Below, one piece after another: positions 23,601 through 34,607 of a stretch of DNA of 64,000 bases. The notes below the pieces were generated by a model. That model worked only from the letters and a program-made list of their open reading frames with translations, had not been told where the DNA came from and did not search any database. The translations under genes and the position numbers were made by a program. Source of the stretch: Astragalus membranaceus (Eukaryota > Streptophyta > Magnoliopsida > Fabales > Fabaceae); the NCBI GenBank assembly GCA_039519185.1, contig CM076846.1:224800659-224864658 (forward strand), written 5' to 3'. Within the stretch, counting starts at the first letter, position 1, and every line of letters starts with the position of its first letter.

Positions 23601-25962
23601 AAATCATGCATTATACATGTCCTCATTATTCTAGAATTAAAACCATGCATCAAAATATTACGTATCCATCACATTCACATTCTCATTTCATGCATTCATC
23701 AAATACCAAAAAGGCAATAAAGCGGAAAGACAAAAAAAAAACAAAAAAAAACAAAAAAAAAAACCTCCCACATCCCAGCAAACATCCAATCATTGCATCA
23801 TACAACATCAAGTCATGCGGCTACCACAACCCTTCATCTAAGCATTACGCGTGCATGTTCATTCATTCATTTATTCATGAAAAAGGGCAAAACAAGAGAA
23901 AACCAAAAAGGCGAAAATCATCCACATTGCACCTGTTACTCCCACCAAAGCATAGATCATTTCATCATGCAATCAGCAGTACATTTGCGTTCACATGTTA
24001 TCAACATGCAGCACCCACAATTCACGGGCTTTTGTAGTCCATTTTCTTTTGCGTTGCACATTCATCACATTGCACGAATACATATAACATTTGTTTGCTT
24101 CGATAGACGTGCCACGCGTGGGTCTTATCATCACCAAAAACTTTCTACAACACCAATCATATCATTTGCCATGCATTCATGTGCTTTCCTATCATTCACC
24201 AAAGCGTTTGCATCAAAATATCACATATCTATCATATTCGCATTCTCATACCAAAAAGGGCAATAAAGCGAAAACACAAAAAAACATCTTTCCGCATCCC
24301 GACAAACATCCAATCATTGCACCATACATCAAACCATGCATCTACCATAGCACCTACATCTAAGTAGTACATTTGCATTCGCATGTTATCCGCATCCGCA
24401 TCCACAGCTTATCAATTTCTGTTTCCGACCAGCTTCAGCATCCATCATTCACAGAGTATCGTAGTCCATTTGCTTTCGCATCGCACACATTGCATACCTA
24501 TAACACTTTTTTGCTTCGATAGACGTGCCAAGTGTCGGTCTCATCTTATCACCAATCATATCATTTGCTATGCATTCATGTGTTTCCTTTATTCACCATA
24601 GCATTTGCATCAAAGTATTACATTCGCATCATATTCACATTCGCATTGCATGCATCAAGAAAAGAAGCAAAATAAACAAGGAAAAAGCAAAAAGAAAAAT
24701 CCATCCATTACATTCATCATCACACATTAATCACTACAGACACAGGCACATCTCATACATCGTTTGTCAACTTTCTCATTCCTTCAGGTTCAACACCCAT
24801 GGTATACCCATTTCATTCATCATCCCCCAGATACCAATCATTGCAGGTTCATCACTTTACACGCATGACATTGTTCGCTTCGATAGATGTCCAAGTGTCG
24901 GTCTCATCGTTGCCCCCCAAAGAAAAGAGTTTTTTGACATTACTAATCATATCTTTATACCATGCATGGCATTCGCGTCAAAGCATTACATTTGCATCAC
25001 ATTCACACTTTGCATTTCATACACTCATTATGTACCCAAAAAAAAAAGAGAAAAGCAAAAAACAAAAGGAGAAAAATTGATCATTCCATTACATTCATCA
25101 TTAATCAGCACAATCACATTCATATCTTATCTGCATTCACATACATTACCTACCACGCTTCATTCATTCCATCGGATACCTACCATTTCACATACCTATA
25201 TTGCACGCATACATCATTCATTGCATTTTTAGACATGCCAAATGTAGATAACTTTTTCCGTCTCAGGTAAATGCATTCATTAGGTATGTTCTAGGCAGGT
25301 GCGCCATGTGCCGATCCCAATAGTTTGTTCCCTCAAAGTCAGTGCTCTAAGCGCTGGTCGCATATCACAATTCAGAGTCCCAGTACTCTTGCTGACCCCC
25401 AGCGGTCCTTCAGAGCCCAAGCGCTCCTTCAGACCATCACTGGTCCTTCAATCCAGATCGCACGTCGCGTTATCGAGCAACCGACGGATCATCCGGCCCC
25501 AGGCCCTTCAGACTAGCTGTGTCCGCCTAAAAAACACAGTGCATGTCCTTCGAGGTGTGTAAATCAGGTCAACGACCCGACCTTGCCACCCATGGCCGCT
25601 TGAAAAAGGCCACCCCCCCAAGCAGACCGTTTTACTAGTACCGTTGCTAGTTTGCGCTCCATCAGACCCATTGGTCCATCAGGCTTAGGCATGCCCTTCA
25701 GACCCCGTCGGTCCTTCAGTTTAACTCCAATCAATGCGCCAAGCATCGACTGTGAATTAGACCATCAGAGCCCCAGTGCTCCTTCAGATCCCCGGTGATC
25801 CTTATTTACTTTTATTCTATGTCAACCCATTATCTTTCATTATCTTTCTAAAAAAAAAAAATCTTGACAAAATTAGTGTCTTTGTATCTTCATTTCTATT
25901 TTAGTCGCGAAATTTGGAAACCATTCATATTTCCTAGTAAAATATAAATAAAGAGGGGCAGC
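17683..25962 (+). other. LARD internal region, CAT-rich, non-coding with internal repeats
   Basis: No gag, protease, RT or integrase motif in any frame. The sequence is dominated by CATTCATxCAT-type strings, which explains the many short frames with His/Ser/Ile-rich peptides. Diverged internal duplications are visible: 18645-18990 resembles 20700-21010, and a CTTCGATAGACGTGCCA unit recurs near 24091, 24512 and 24876 (spacing about 360-420). A block at 25380-25800 repeats GGTCCTTCAGA-type phrases. The last bases (about 25947-25962) form the polypurine tract. Confidence 0.75.
24088..25260 (+). repeat. Imperfect tandem repeats in LARD body
   Basis: Three clear and one weak copy of a roughly 360-420-bp unit starting TTGCTTCGATAGACGTGCC, followed by a CATTTGC/CACATTCGCATT stretch and an A-rich AAAAAGGGCAAAA-type spacer. 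Confidence 0.7.
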
Positions 25963-26175
25963 TGTCATACCCTAATTTTGTCCGGCTAATTTAAAGTTTC
26001 TAGAAAATCCAAAATATTGTTTTTATCGTTTATGTGTGTCGTTCCCAGTCATGTATAGGCATGTTACTTCTCATTGGTGCGTGTATGCTATTGTTAATAA
26101 TGTACACATTTTAGTCCCCGTTGCGGATAGGCGTTCGCGTATTGTTGTGTACGAGTGTTTATTTTAGTACGCAAA
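25963..26175 (+). repeat. LARD 3' LTR, first 213 bp only
   Basis: It matches 15161 onward up to TTAGTACGCAAA, then jumps through two filler bases (CC) into the duplicated flank. Confidence 0.9.
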
Positions 26176-26177
26176 CC

Positions 26178-26681
26178 GTGTGACAAACCGTCCTGTTTGG
26201 AATCTCCTTGAGACTTCCTTCAGTAGCATCAAAGCATGTATGCACAGAGCCGCAGCCTACTAATAAACACACAATACAAGACGTGATTTATTATATAGAC
26301 TGCATATATTCTAACAACTTATAACATGAATGAAAAAACAATGCAAAAGAATAAGATAGACAGACCAGAAGTCTCCCAGCTCATGAGAAGGAAGCAAAAA
26401 AGAACCAGTGTGAGGACAATGGTAGTTCCCTACAAATATAGAATTATAAACTACCAAAATCAGTCATTTTAGACATTTTTACACATAAGAAACTGCTACA
26501 TAAACCAATAAACTAAAATCGAACTATCAAATTTAGAGGCTACAAGGGTGCAACTAAGGATGAAGAAGAAAATACTAAGGATGAAGAAGAAAATACCTCT
26601 ATTGTTTTGCAACCAATGAATATCCATCCAATGTGGAAAAAGAATGTGCTTCTTGAATGTTTAGCCCAACTTGGTCCCTGT
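26178..26681. repeat. Segment duplicated from 14657-15160 (right copy)
   Basis: Same 504 bases as the left flank of the LARD, including the CCTGT target site, now located inside the element's right side. Confidence 0.9.
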
Positions 26682-29185
26682 TGTCATACCCTAATTTTGT
26701 CCGGCTAATTTAAAGTTTCTAGAAAATCCAAAATATTGTTTTTATCGTTTATGTGTGTCGTTCCCAGTCATGTATAGGCATGTTACTTCTCATTGGTGCG
26801 TGTATGCTATTGTTAATAATGTACACATTTTAGTCCCCGTTGCGGATAGGCGTTCGCGTATTGTTGTGTACGAGTGTTTATTTTAGTACGCAAATTCGCG
26901 TATTCTCGTTGTAGGCGCGCGCTCGCATCTCGTCGTGTACGTTTGTTTTTCGTCGTTGTTATCGGTTTAATTTTGTTCTAAAAATCTAATAAAAATCAGA
27001 TTGTGAATAAATACTTTTTATAATCAGTTTTTTTTACAAAGTCAACTTTAGTACACATGTATAGACAAAAAATAAATACAAAATAGTACAAAAATTAATT
27101 AAAAGCAAAAGTACAAAAAAAATAAAATCAAAATAAAATGAAGGGATTAGCAGCCAGCCCCTGCTTTTATGTTTTGAGAATGAAAACAAGTCTTCTTTCT
27201 TCTTGTTCTCCCCTTTTTCCTTTTTTGCTCCAACAAGACAGCTTGCACTACCCTGCTGCTCCTCCTATGCTCCACTACCTCTGATTTTCCTGCAAACCAT
27301 AACAGCCAATTTGTCTCAATAGATTACTGGACTCTATAAAAAAACTGAAGAAACAGAATAAGGGGGGACGCACAAAAAACACAGGCTCACAGTCACTGAG
27401 AACAAACACACAATACCCATTCAAAATGAAAAAAAAAACAGAGAATGAAAAAGGGGAATCTGAGAAAACATACAAATGAGAGAGGAGAGGGGCGAGAACC
27501 ACTGAACCTCCACCACCACCGTGAACCGCCCCAACAGAACCACCACAGTACACTATCCAAACCATCACAGTAGCCACCCACCTTCTTCATCTCACCGACC
27601 CAACACAGCCACCGAAACCCCACCACCACCGTCGCCTCACCGCCGCCGTCGACCACCAAACAACCACCCTTCACCGTTCGCCCTCCTCACGCACCACCAC
27701 CAAATCCCCTCCACCGTAAACCACCAACTCGCGGCCCAACTCCCCTCCAAACGAATCACGCCACCACTGTCGCCACGAGCTAAAAGTACCGTCGCCCAAA
27801 CGCTGCCACCCACAGTCGATTCCCCCTCTGGCGAACAGAACGGCGGTGGTTGGTGTACCACCACCGGTCATCGCTCCACGCGGTCCCCTCCCGCGAAGCT
27901 CTCCACGTCGCGCGCGCTCCGCTCCGATACCGTCACCATCTCCCTCCCTGCCACCGTCGACCACCTCGTCGCTGTCGTGTCCGCTCTCTCCCCCTCCATC
28001 CATCGCGAACTGTCAGCCACCCTCCTCCCTCTCTGTCGCGTTTTCTCTCTTTTTCTCTTCCTTGTTCGCAAATTCCTTTCTCTCTCCCTCAATGATGTGT
28101 GTGCGGCGCTGAGAAGGGGGGAGTTGGGGATTAGGGTTCATCTCAACAGATATCATATATATTTATATTTAAGTTATTTGTTTTCTTTATTTTAAACGGT
28201 TTCCTACTTACACCCCCTGCTTTCCATAATAAAACTCTCATTCTTGAGCCCAATTTCGTGGGCTAGGTGTTTGGAAACCAAATAAAACAAATCCTGAATC
28301 GGTTTCTGTTGTTCGCACCCCCTTCATTTGCTACGTAGACCCTCCCTGGGAAGCCCAGTTTTCGTGGGCCGTCGAACACGGTATAGGAACTAGGCTGTTT
28401 AATATTTACAACCCCAGTTTTAAAATACAGCCCCTGTGGCTAATCACACCTGATTTTACTACTGCGCCCCTTGTTTCTCTTTTTTTTTAGAATGCCTTTT
28501 CCATAAATAAACGATTTTCTTTCACAGACATTTTTTTCCAAGTAACGAATAAATGTTTTCCCAAACATAAAAAATGGTTTGTTACTATTGGTCACTCTGA
28601 GCGTAGCTTGTTTGCCCGTTGATAACAGCTTTAGTTTTCAGACGACCTATGAGTGACGACCACTCTGAGTTTTGCTTGCTTGGTCGTCACGAGTACATCT
28701 CCCAATTTCAAAAATAAATAAAAAACACCAACACACAAATTTTTTCTAACCAAGAACTACGTGCGATTTGATTCTCTACCAGGAGATACGTAGGACCAGA
28801 GGGCGGCCGACCTCTGTCAATTGCACTAATAAAAAACCCTTTTTTTTCCTTTAAATTCATTTCTCTCATTTTTCTCAAAAAGTACAAAAAATAACTAACC
28901 GTTTAGTGAGTCCTTTTTAGTATTATTATAAGGGTAAAAACATTATTTTTGAATTAATAAATGTTTGCACATTTAGTTAAAAGGTAACCTTCCTTAGGAA
29001 GGATGTCGTAGGGTGCTAATACCTTCCCTACGCATAATCGACTCCCGAGCCTAAACCTGGTCCGCGGAACCCCCTTTATCCACCCAATAGGGATTTTCCA
29101 ATGTTTGCCCTTAAACTAAACTTTGGTGGCGGCTTCATTTCAAGAATTTCGAAGAATCCCTCCTCCGGATTTTTCGGTCGCTACA
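26682..29185 (+). repeat. LARD solo LTR
   Basis: A full 2504-bp LTR, TGTCATACCC ... GCTACA, flanked by CCTGT on both sides (26677-26681 and 29186-29190). It is a near-exact copy of 15161-17662. The right flank is the original right flank of the insertion, since the CACTA interior resumes after it. Confidence 0.9.
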
Positions 29186-29298
29186 CCTGTCTTCATGCTT
29201 ATTGTTTAACTGCATTAAATAATAAGCTGGATAAGATTTTCACAAGCTACAGATTTACATACTAAAACAGATTTCAAAAAAGTGCGTTAAAAAGTTAC

Positions 29299-29835
29299 CA
29301 AATATTTGATTAGTTCAACAAATTGCCCATAGAGGCTAGGAAGTGCACTCAATTTAAATTCACTTATTAGATCACCAGCTTCAATATGTTTGTCCACCTC
29401 GGAGAAAATGTATTCTATAACCCTGAAATGAAAAATGCCAACAAAATTGAAAATGGGTTCTAAATTCATAAGCCGGACAGATGTTGCAAAGATAAAGCAT
29501 TGAAGTTGAGGAAACTGGTCATTCACAAAAGCATTTTATCAGAACTGATATTATCTGTAATAATTTGGACCAATACAGGTATACTACATACTATGGAGGG
29601 TCACTCAAAGTACTGCTGCACTCATACACAAGTAAACAACCACATTATACTACATTACTACTTTGAAGGACTTACTGTTTCTCACGGTCCCCTTGAACCA
29701 AGTGCCTAACAATGCTCTTAAATGAAGCATAGCACTCCCGAACAGCACAGGACATGTAGTTGTCGGCCTCACTTCTTTTTCTCGCTCACGATCCTTTCCA
29801 TTGTTGTCCTTAGCCATATCCAGTGCAATTCGAAT
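29299..29835 (-). pseudogene. Callose synthase (glucan synthase-like) gene fragment
   Basis: Two exons on the minus strand. Exon 29676-29835 reads IRIALDMAKDNNGKDRE, shifts frame by one base near 29775, then reads DNYMSCAVRECYASFKSIVR and GDREK up to a GTAAG donor. Exon 29299-29422, after a TTTCAG acceptor, reads VIEYIFSEVDKHIEAGDLIS ... LPSLYGQFVELIKYL up to a GTAAC donor. The codon split across the intron (CA/G) restores Gln. This is the cytoplasmic region between the two membrane blocks of plant callose synthases, which make 1,3-beta-glucan at the plasma membrane. It is captured in the CACTA and broken by the shift. Confidence 0.85.
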
Positions 29836-30710
29836 CTACAAAAGCAGATAAAGGAATTGCTAAATGGACATTAAGGTAGCTAAGCAGATAAAGGAATTGC
29901 TAAATGGATATTAAGGTAGCTAAGCAGATAAAGGAATTGATAAAGGAATTGCTAATTGGAATCTACACCACATTTAAATTCATGAATAAAAATGGAAATC
30001 AGAATTCAAACGAAAAACGAAATGAAGAAGGAAATGAAAACCCACAATTCAGTTCCCAAATCACAACTCGTTTCCAAATTCCCAAATCCCACAAACCCTA
30101 CAACACGAAATGAACAAGAAGGAAAACGAAAATGAAATCAATCAGTGAAGGAAAACGAAATGAAGAATAAGAAAAACGAAAACCTAACGGGGAAATTTCG
30201 GTTACCAAATCACAACTCGTTTCCAAATTCCCAAATCCCACAAACCCTACAAATCGAATTGGACAAGAAGGAAAACGAAAATGAAATCAAAGAGAGAAGG
30301 AAAACGAAATGAAGAATAAGAAAAAACGAAAACGAAATGCATAAGGAGGAAAACGAAATCTAACCTTGAGAAGAACTGCAGTGCAGAAGCAGAAGGATCC
30401 GCGAGCAGAGACTAGCAGTGGGCTGAGGGAGGGAGCACGGAGTAGAGCGCCAGTTAGAGGCGAGGGCGTGTGGTGGTCGTCGGACTGAGGGTTCGTGGCT
30501 TTCTCGTTTCTGGTTTTAGAGTAGGGAGAAAGAAATGAAGGGAGCGATTAGGGAAAGGAGCGAATAAAATAGGGAGTGATAAAAAAAATTATTTTGGAGT
30601 GGCAATACCCACGGTTTCTGAAACTTGTGTAGGTATAGCATACCAACACCCACAGTTTTGTTTATCATCACTATAGGCGTCCGTTGGTATATGTCAAATT
30701 TCTTGTAGTG
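29836..30710. other. CACTA right arm: tandem repeat, leader-like segment and right terminus
   Basis: 29845-29960 holds about three copies of a 46-bp unit (AGCAGATAAAGGAATTGCTA). 30000-30360 is A-rich with repeated GGAAAACGAAATGAA phrases. 30360-30540 looks like the first exon and donor of a plant gene on the minus strand (a CT-rich leader ending CTCAAG/GTTAGA). 30600-30710 is the subterminal region and terminal inverted repeat. Confidence 0.5.
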
Positions 30711-32369
30711 ATAGTTGGGTCTGGGAGATGTGTGACCACTGATGTTAGGGAAATGGTATCTGTAGGTATTGGTACGTTTGGCTCTGCAGTTTCTGAGTTG
30801 GTTGATAGAATTGGCAGAGGGGATGAGGTGGTGAGTGGTGTGGTGGTAGGCTTTGTTGGTGAATGAAAGAGTGTGGGATAGGGAAGTTTGGTTTCTTCAA
30901 AGATGAGGTCTTTGGTGATGAAAATTCTACCTCCAGGACTTAGGCATTTATAGCCTTTATGTTGTGGAGATATTCCTAGATTGACACACTCTGCACTTCT
31001 AAACTGTAGTTTGTGTTTGTTGTATGGTCGTAGGAAGGGATAGTAAGTGCAGCCAAAGACTTTGAGGTTTGTGTAGTTAGGTTTGTTTTTGAATAGGGCC
31101 TGCTGTGGTGATATATGATTGTCATGGGATGATATAGGTAACTTGTTGATTAGTTGGACTGCAGTAGTAAAGGCATGGTCTCAGTATAGGATTGGTATGG
31201 AGGCATGAGCTAATAGTGTCAATCCCATTTTCACAATTTGCCTGTGTTTCCTTTCAACAGTTCCATTCTGGTGGGATGTGTAAGGATAGGTTTATCTGTG
31301 TGTAATGCCTAGGTCTGCTAAATGTTGGGTAAATGGGCGAAATTCACCACCAAAGTCAGACTGTACAGCTTGAATTTTAGCATTAAATTGAGTTTGAACT
31401 CTAGCATGAAATAAGTTGAAAGCAGAGAAAGCATCTGATTTATTTCTCAGAAAATATACCCAAGTGTACTTAGTGTGTGCATCCACAAAGGCTATATAAT
31501 AATTGTACCCTGATTTTGAGGGGGAGGGTGATGGGCCCCATAAATCAGTGTGTATAAGTTCAAATGGTTGTGTGTGCTTTGCGGTGGAGAATGGAGCATG
31601 CAACTTGTGTGATTTACCTAGGCAACACGATTTTCAAATAGGAAAATCAACTTTATTTGAGCAACACAGATTACACAATTTGAGTATAGACTTGACATTG
31701 TTTACATTTGTATGCCCTAACCTAGAATGCCACAGAGCAAATTCAGAATCAGATATACTAGTGTGTTTACACTTATTTGGTTCAACATTGTTAACAACAA
31801 CAGAAGTAGACTTGCCATAACGTGAAGGAAAAATTCTAAAGGCATATAATCCATCTTTGCCTTCAATGCCTTTGAGTAACACTTCCTTAGTTACCTGAGA
31901 TTTCACAAGACAGTATTTGGAGTGAAATTCAAATAAGACATTGTTATATTTTGCAAATCTTGACACTGAAAGCAGGTTTTTCTTTATATTAGGAACATGT
32001 AAAAGTTTGTGCAGTTTCAACATAACTTTAGAGTTGAAATGAGATTGAAAATTGGTTGAGGCAACTGATTTAATAGGAATTTCGTGGCCATTTCCCATGG
32101 CTACTTGTGTGGTGCCTATGTAAGGTGTGTTAGTGTCAAGATTAGTGCTATGTGGAGTAACGTGGTGGGACACACCTGTATCTCCATACCAGAGATTAGG
32201 ATCATGTGGATCTGCATCATCGGTGACAGCAGCAGCATAGTTCACTCGTGGTTGGGAGGTGGAAGCTTCATTGTCCTTGACTTCTTTGGCTCCATTTGAC
32301 TCAGCACCATTGGAAGCATTTTGTTGCTGATTTTCTTGAATTGCTGGCGATTCATAGCCTTCATCAAAC
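30711..32369 (-). pseudogene. Copia pol 5' part: protease, GAG-pre-integrase, integrase
   Basis: Minus-strand reading gives LWYGDTGVSHHVT (protease active site, DTG in place of the usual DSG), VALWHSRLGH-type GAG-pre-integrase (FALWHSRLGHTNVNNVKSIL) and the integrase core with HTDLWGP, VQSDFGGEF and HQNGTVERKHR carrying the D, D and E. A TAA stop lies after GITHR (about 31290), a TGA replaces Trp after PILY (about 31190), and there is a shift near 31620. The frame then runs to THLPDPTI at 30711, where the CACTA begins. The reverse transcriptase that should follow is absent. Confidence 0.85.
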
Positions 32370-33249
32370 CTGTGCCAACATTCCACAGCAGCATGACCGT
32401 ATTTTCCACATATTTGGCAAGTAGGTATTGAACCGGTTTGCACTGCTGGAGCTGATGTGCGCCACGATAGTTACCACGAATGTTCGAAAAATTAGGGTTT
32501 GATGCATTTGATGCATGAGCAACATTGGCGCTCACCGGTGTTGCTGCTAACTCTTGCCGGTGTTTGTCAAATTGCGGCTCCTGAACCAGTAAGAGTGACT
32601 CAACATCTGAGATTGTGGTAGAATCAACATCAGATCTCCCATATATCATCATTACAAAGGAGTTGTACTCCTCGGGCAAGCCATCAAGCATGATGTCTAT
32701 CTTGTCCTGATCTGAGATAGTTTCGCCAATTGATTGAAGCGAATCTGCTAGAGTGTGAATACGCGTGATGTATTCGGAGATAGAACAATTTGCCTTCTTG
32801 GTGTTCTTCAGTTCAGATCTTAGTTGGCGAACACGAGCACGGAGATGAGAGTAGTAGTGCTTGTGAATCCGATCCCAAACTTGATGCGAATGTTTGCACA
32901 TCAACACTCATGAGAGCACCGCTTCAGAAAGTGTGGATAGAAGCCATGTGAATAGAAGTTGATCTTGGACGAGCCATTGCTCGTATTCATCGGAGACGGT
33001 ATCCGCCGCACGATCGGTTTCCGATTTGTATTTCAGTGGAATTCCAGGGTTTACCAAGAATCGATGCAGTTTGTAGGAGGTGATGATACCTTCTACCTGT
33101 TGCTTCCATAATAGGAAGTTCTTATCTTCCACCTTGATAGAGAGTTTCGGTGCAGCGGCGAAGCCATGTGATGTATTGGACGAAGCACCGCTGTGGCCGA
33201 AGATGTTGTTGTTGAGCACGATCTGTTTGGGCAAACTCTCCGCCGCCAT
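32370..33249 (-). pseudogene. Copia gag with zinc knuckle, frameshifted
   Basis: It starts MAAESLPKQIVLNNNIFGHS (ATG at 33247-33249), 84 bases after the LTR, and continues in three frames: residues to LSTLSEAVLS, then HSHQVWDRIHKHYYSH ... ISEYITRIHTLADSLQSIGE (UBN2/Retrotran_gag_2 type), then a CCHC knuckle CQICGKYGHAAVEC at about 32378-32420. The two shifts, near 32908 and 32440, show decay. Gag would form the cytoplasmic virus-like particle. Confidence 0.85.
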
Positions 33250-33317
33250 TGACAGAGCGTTGCTTCAGGTTCTGATGACGGTGACGAAGGGGGAAGCGAG
33301 GATTTGAGGATCTATTA

Positions 33318-33332
33318 CAGCGAATGATACCA
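33318..33332 (-). other. Copia primer binding site (tRNA-Met type)
   Basis: Minus strand reads TGGTATCATTCGCTG directly after the LTR; the first eight bases match the initiator tRNA-Met complement TGGTATCA. Confidence 0.75.
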
Positions 33333-33602
33333 TAATAGAGAGTGATATTCTGAATCAGTGATTCCATTGATTGATTGATTGTTTCTCTTTACATGAGGTA
33401 TATATACAGTAGAGAGATTACAACTGAATCAGTTTTACAATCTAACGGAATTCTAACTCCTAACTAACTGCATGCAGTTGTAACTTGAGAGATTTTGGTA
33501 TCTTCAAGCTTGTGAGGGTCTCTTATGGAGTGAGTGGCACTTTGACTTATATCTTCACTCTTTGTGTTGAGTCTTTATTTTGTACAATAGCATATTCCAA
33601 TA
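33333..33602 (-). repeat. Copia 5' LTR
   Basis: 270 bp, TATTGGAATATGC ... CTCTATTA on the minus strand, paired with 1344-1636. The short LTR suits RE1-like Copia elements. The outer flank is ATGCT (33603-33607). Confidence 0.85.
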
Positions 33603-33607
33603 ATGCT

Positions 33608-34607
33608 AAACGATTTTTTATATCAATTTTGGCGAATGCCAACACACCCAAAGAAAGCAATAAAGAACACAAGAATTTATGTTGTTCAACAAAAATATCC
33701 ATTATTACTAGATCAACATTATAACGTCACAAGTTTTCTAGTCTGAAACTTGGAAATCCCATCCACATTCTTTGTCATGTGCTTGTTTTACATACCTCTC
33801 TCCCTCTCTATGTGTGCATGTGTGTTTGTCTCTTTCGTGTGCTCTCTACATTTTGCATCACACCTTTAAATGCATTCAGCCTCTCTCTTCTATAATTAAA
33901 GAGATACAACTTACAAGACTCCTAGTATTAATTAAATTGAAAAATCATAATCCTAATTAAATTAATCCTAAGAGATACTCTCACCTTATCTTAAAATTTT
34001 AGTTGAACCTAACAAATCTTCCCTAAATCAAAATTAGCAAAACATATCTACAATATCACTCATCAGTTTTTTTTTTGCTAATCACGTGGAAAATTAGAAA
34101 ATCATATATCTACGTTCTCTCTTTTTCTTTTCAGTGTGTTATATATAGCGAAGTATATTCATCCCGACCTAGCGAGTAGCGAACGTGTATGTGGCACGTT
34201 TTCAAAAGAAGGAAAAGTTTTGGGTGAAAATACGTACTTTGCAAAACACACAAAACATAGCCAATAGAAAAAGTTCGCCAAGCATTTCACGATAAAAGTT
34301 TCGCGATAAAGAGCATTTCCCGGTTCTTTTTTATCTAGTGGGTCACACTTAAGCGGGTGCCCACCAAACATATTTCTCACTCAAGTTAAAAATATATGCA
34401 TCTACTTTATAATATTTTTTTTGATGCCAAATCTACTTTATAATATATTAAAGCTATATCATGTTTACTTCAAACTGATAGTATTTTATTTTGTTGAAAA
34501 GAAAAAGCTTTTTGTTCCAACTGATAGTATTTTATTTTGTTGTCTCGATTCTGTTTGTCCCTCAACTAAACATTGGAGGAGTAATGGCGCCGATGCATGC
34601 ATATGCT
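33608..34607. other. Intergenic DNA and 3' flank of the carrier gene
   Basis: AT-rich, no gene seen. CT-repeats occur at about 33795-33890, and a 25-bp phrase AACTGATAGTATTTTATTTT is repeated at about 34475 and 34520. The last 200 bases are probably the 3' UTR of the gene at 34608-39037. The minus-strand frame at 34159-34380 shows no domain. Confidence 0.5.

Larger units (their letters stand above)
15161..26175 (+). mobile_element. LARD (large non-coding Ogre/Tat-like LTR element), 3' LTR truncated by a duplication join
   Basis: A 2.5-kb 5' LTR (15161-17662), a tRNA-Arg-type primer site (17665-17682), 8.3 kb without retroviral coding sequence, a polypurine tract AAGAGGGGCAGC just before 25963, and the first 213 bp of the 3' LTR (25963-26175). 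The primer site and LTR start TGTCATACCCTAATTTTG are those of Ogre/Tat-type legume elements. The left target site is CCTGT (15156-15160); its partner is at 29186-29190, beyond the duplicated solo LTR. Lack of gag-pol with long LTRs fits the LARD definition; movement would need proteins in trans. Confidence 0.85.
9737..30710. mobile_element. CACTA transposon, ~21 kb composite
   Basis: Termini are CACTACAAGAAAATTGACAT at the left and, reversed, CACTACAAGAAATTTGACAT at the right (30691-30710), flanked by the 3-bp duplication ATA (9734-9736 and 30711-30713). Subterminal regions on both sides contain repeated CCGTGGGTATAG / CCTATACCCA-type motifs in opposite orientation, the expected transposase-binding architecture of CACTA elements. 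No TNP1/TNP2-type transposase is recognisable. The interior holds a second CACTA-like element, a LARD and host-gene pieces, so its size is due mostly to nesting and capture. Confidence 0.85.
1344..33602 (-). mobile_element. Copia LTR retrotransposon, one insertion split by nested elements
   Basis: Two related LTRs in the same orientation (1344-1636 and 33333-33602) bound this 32-kb span. Directly outside them the plus strand reads ATGCT on both sides (1339-1343 and 33603-33607), a 5-bp target duplication. A tRNA-Met-type primer site follows the 5' LTR, and a polypurine tract precedes the 3' LTR. Between the LTRs, gag, protease and integrase lie at 30711-33249 and the RNase H tail at 1637-1833, in the right order. 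The reverse transcriptase segment between them is missing. The middle (1834-30710) consists of later insertions. The pieces therefore belong to one Copia copy rather than two fragments. Confidence 0.85.

Noticed and set aside
18156..25270. Many 60-235-codon plus-strand frames, for example 24525-25232
   Set aside because: The peptides are His/Ser/Ile strings produced by CAT-rich DNA, with no domain, and overlap each other in several frames.
15998..28195. The 224-codon frames at 15998-16672 and 27521-28195 as Pro/His-rich protein genes
   Set aside because: They lie inside LTRs, are low-complexity, and the opposite strand is equally open; GC-rich composition explains the lack of stops.
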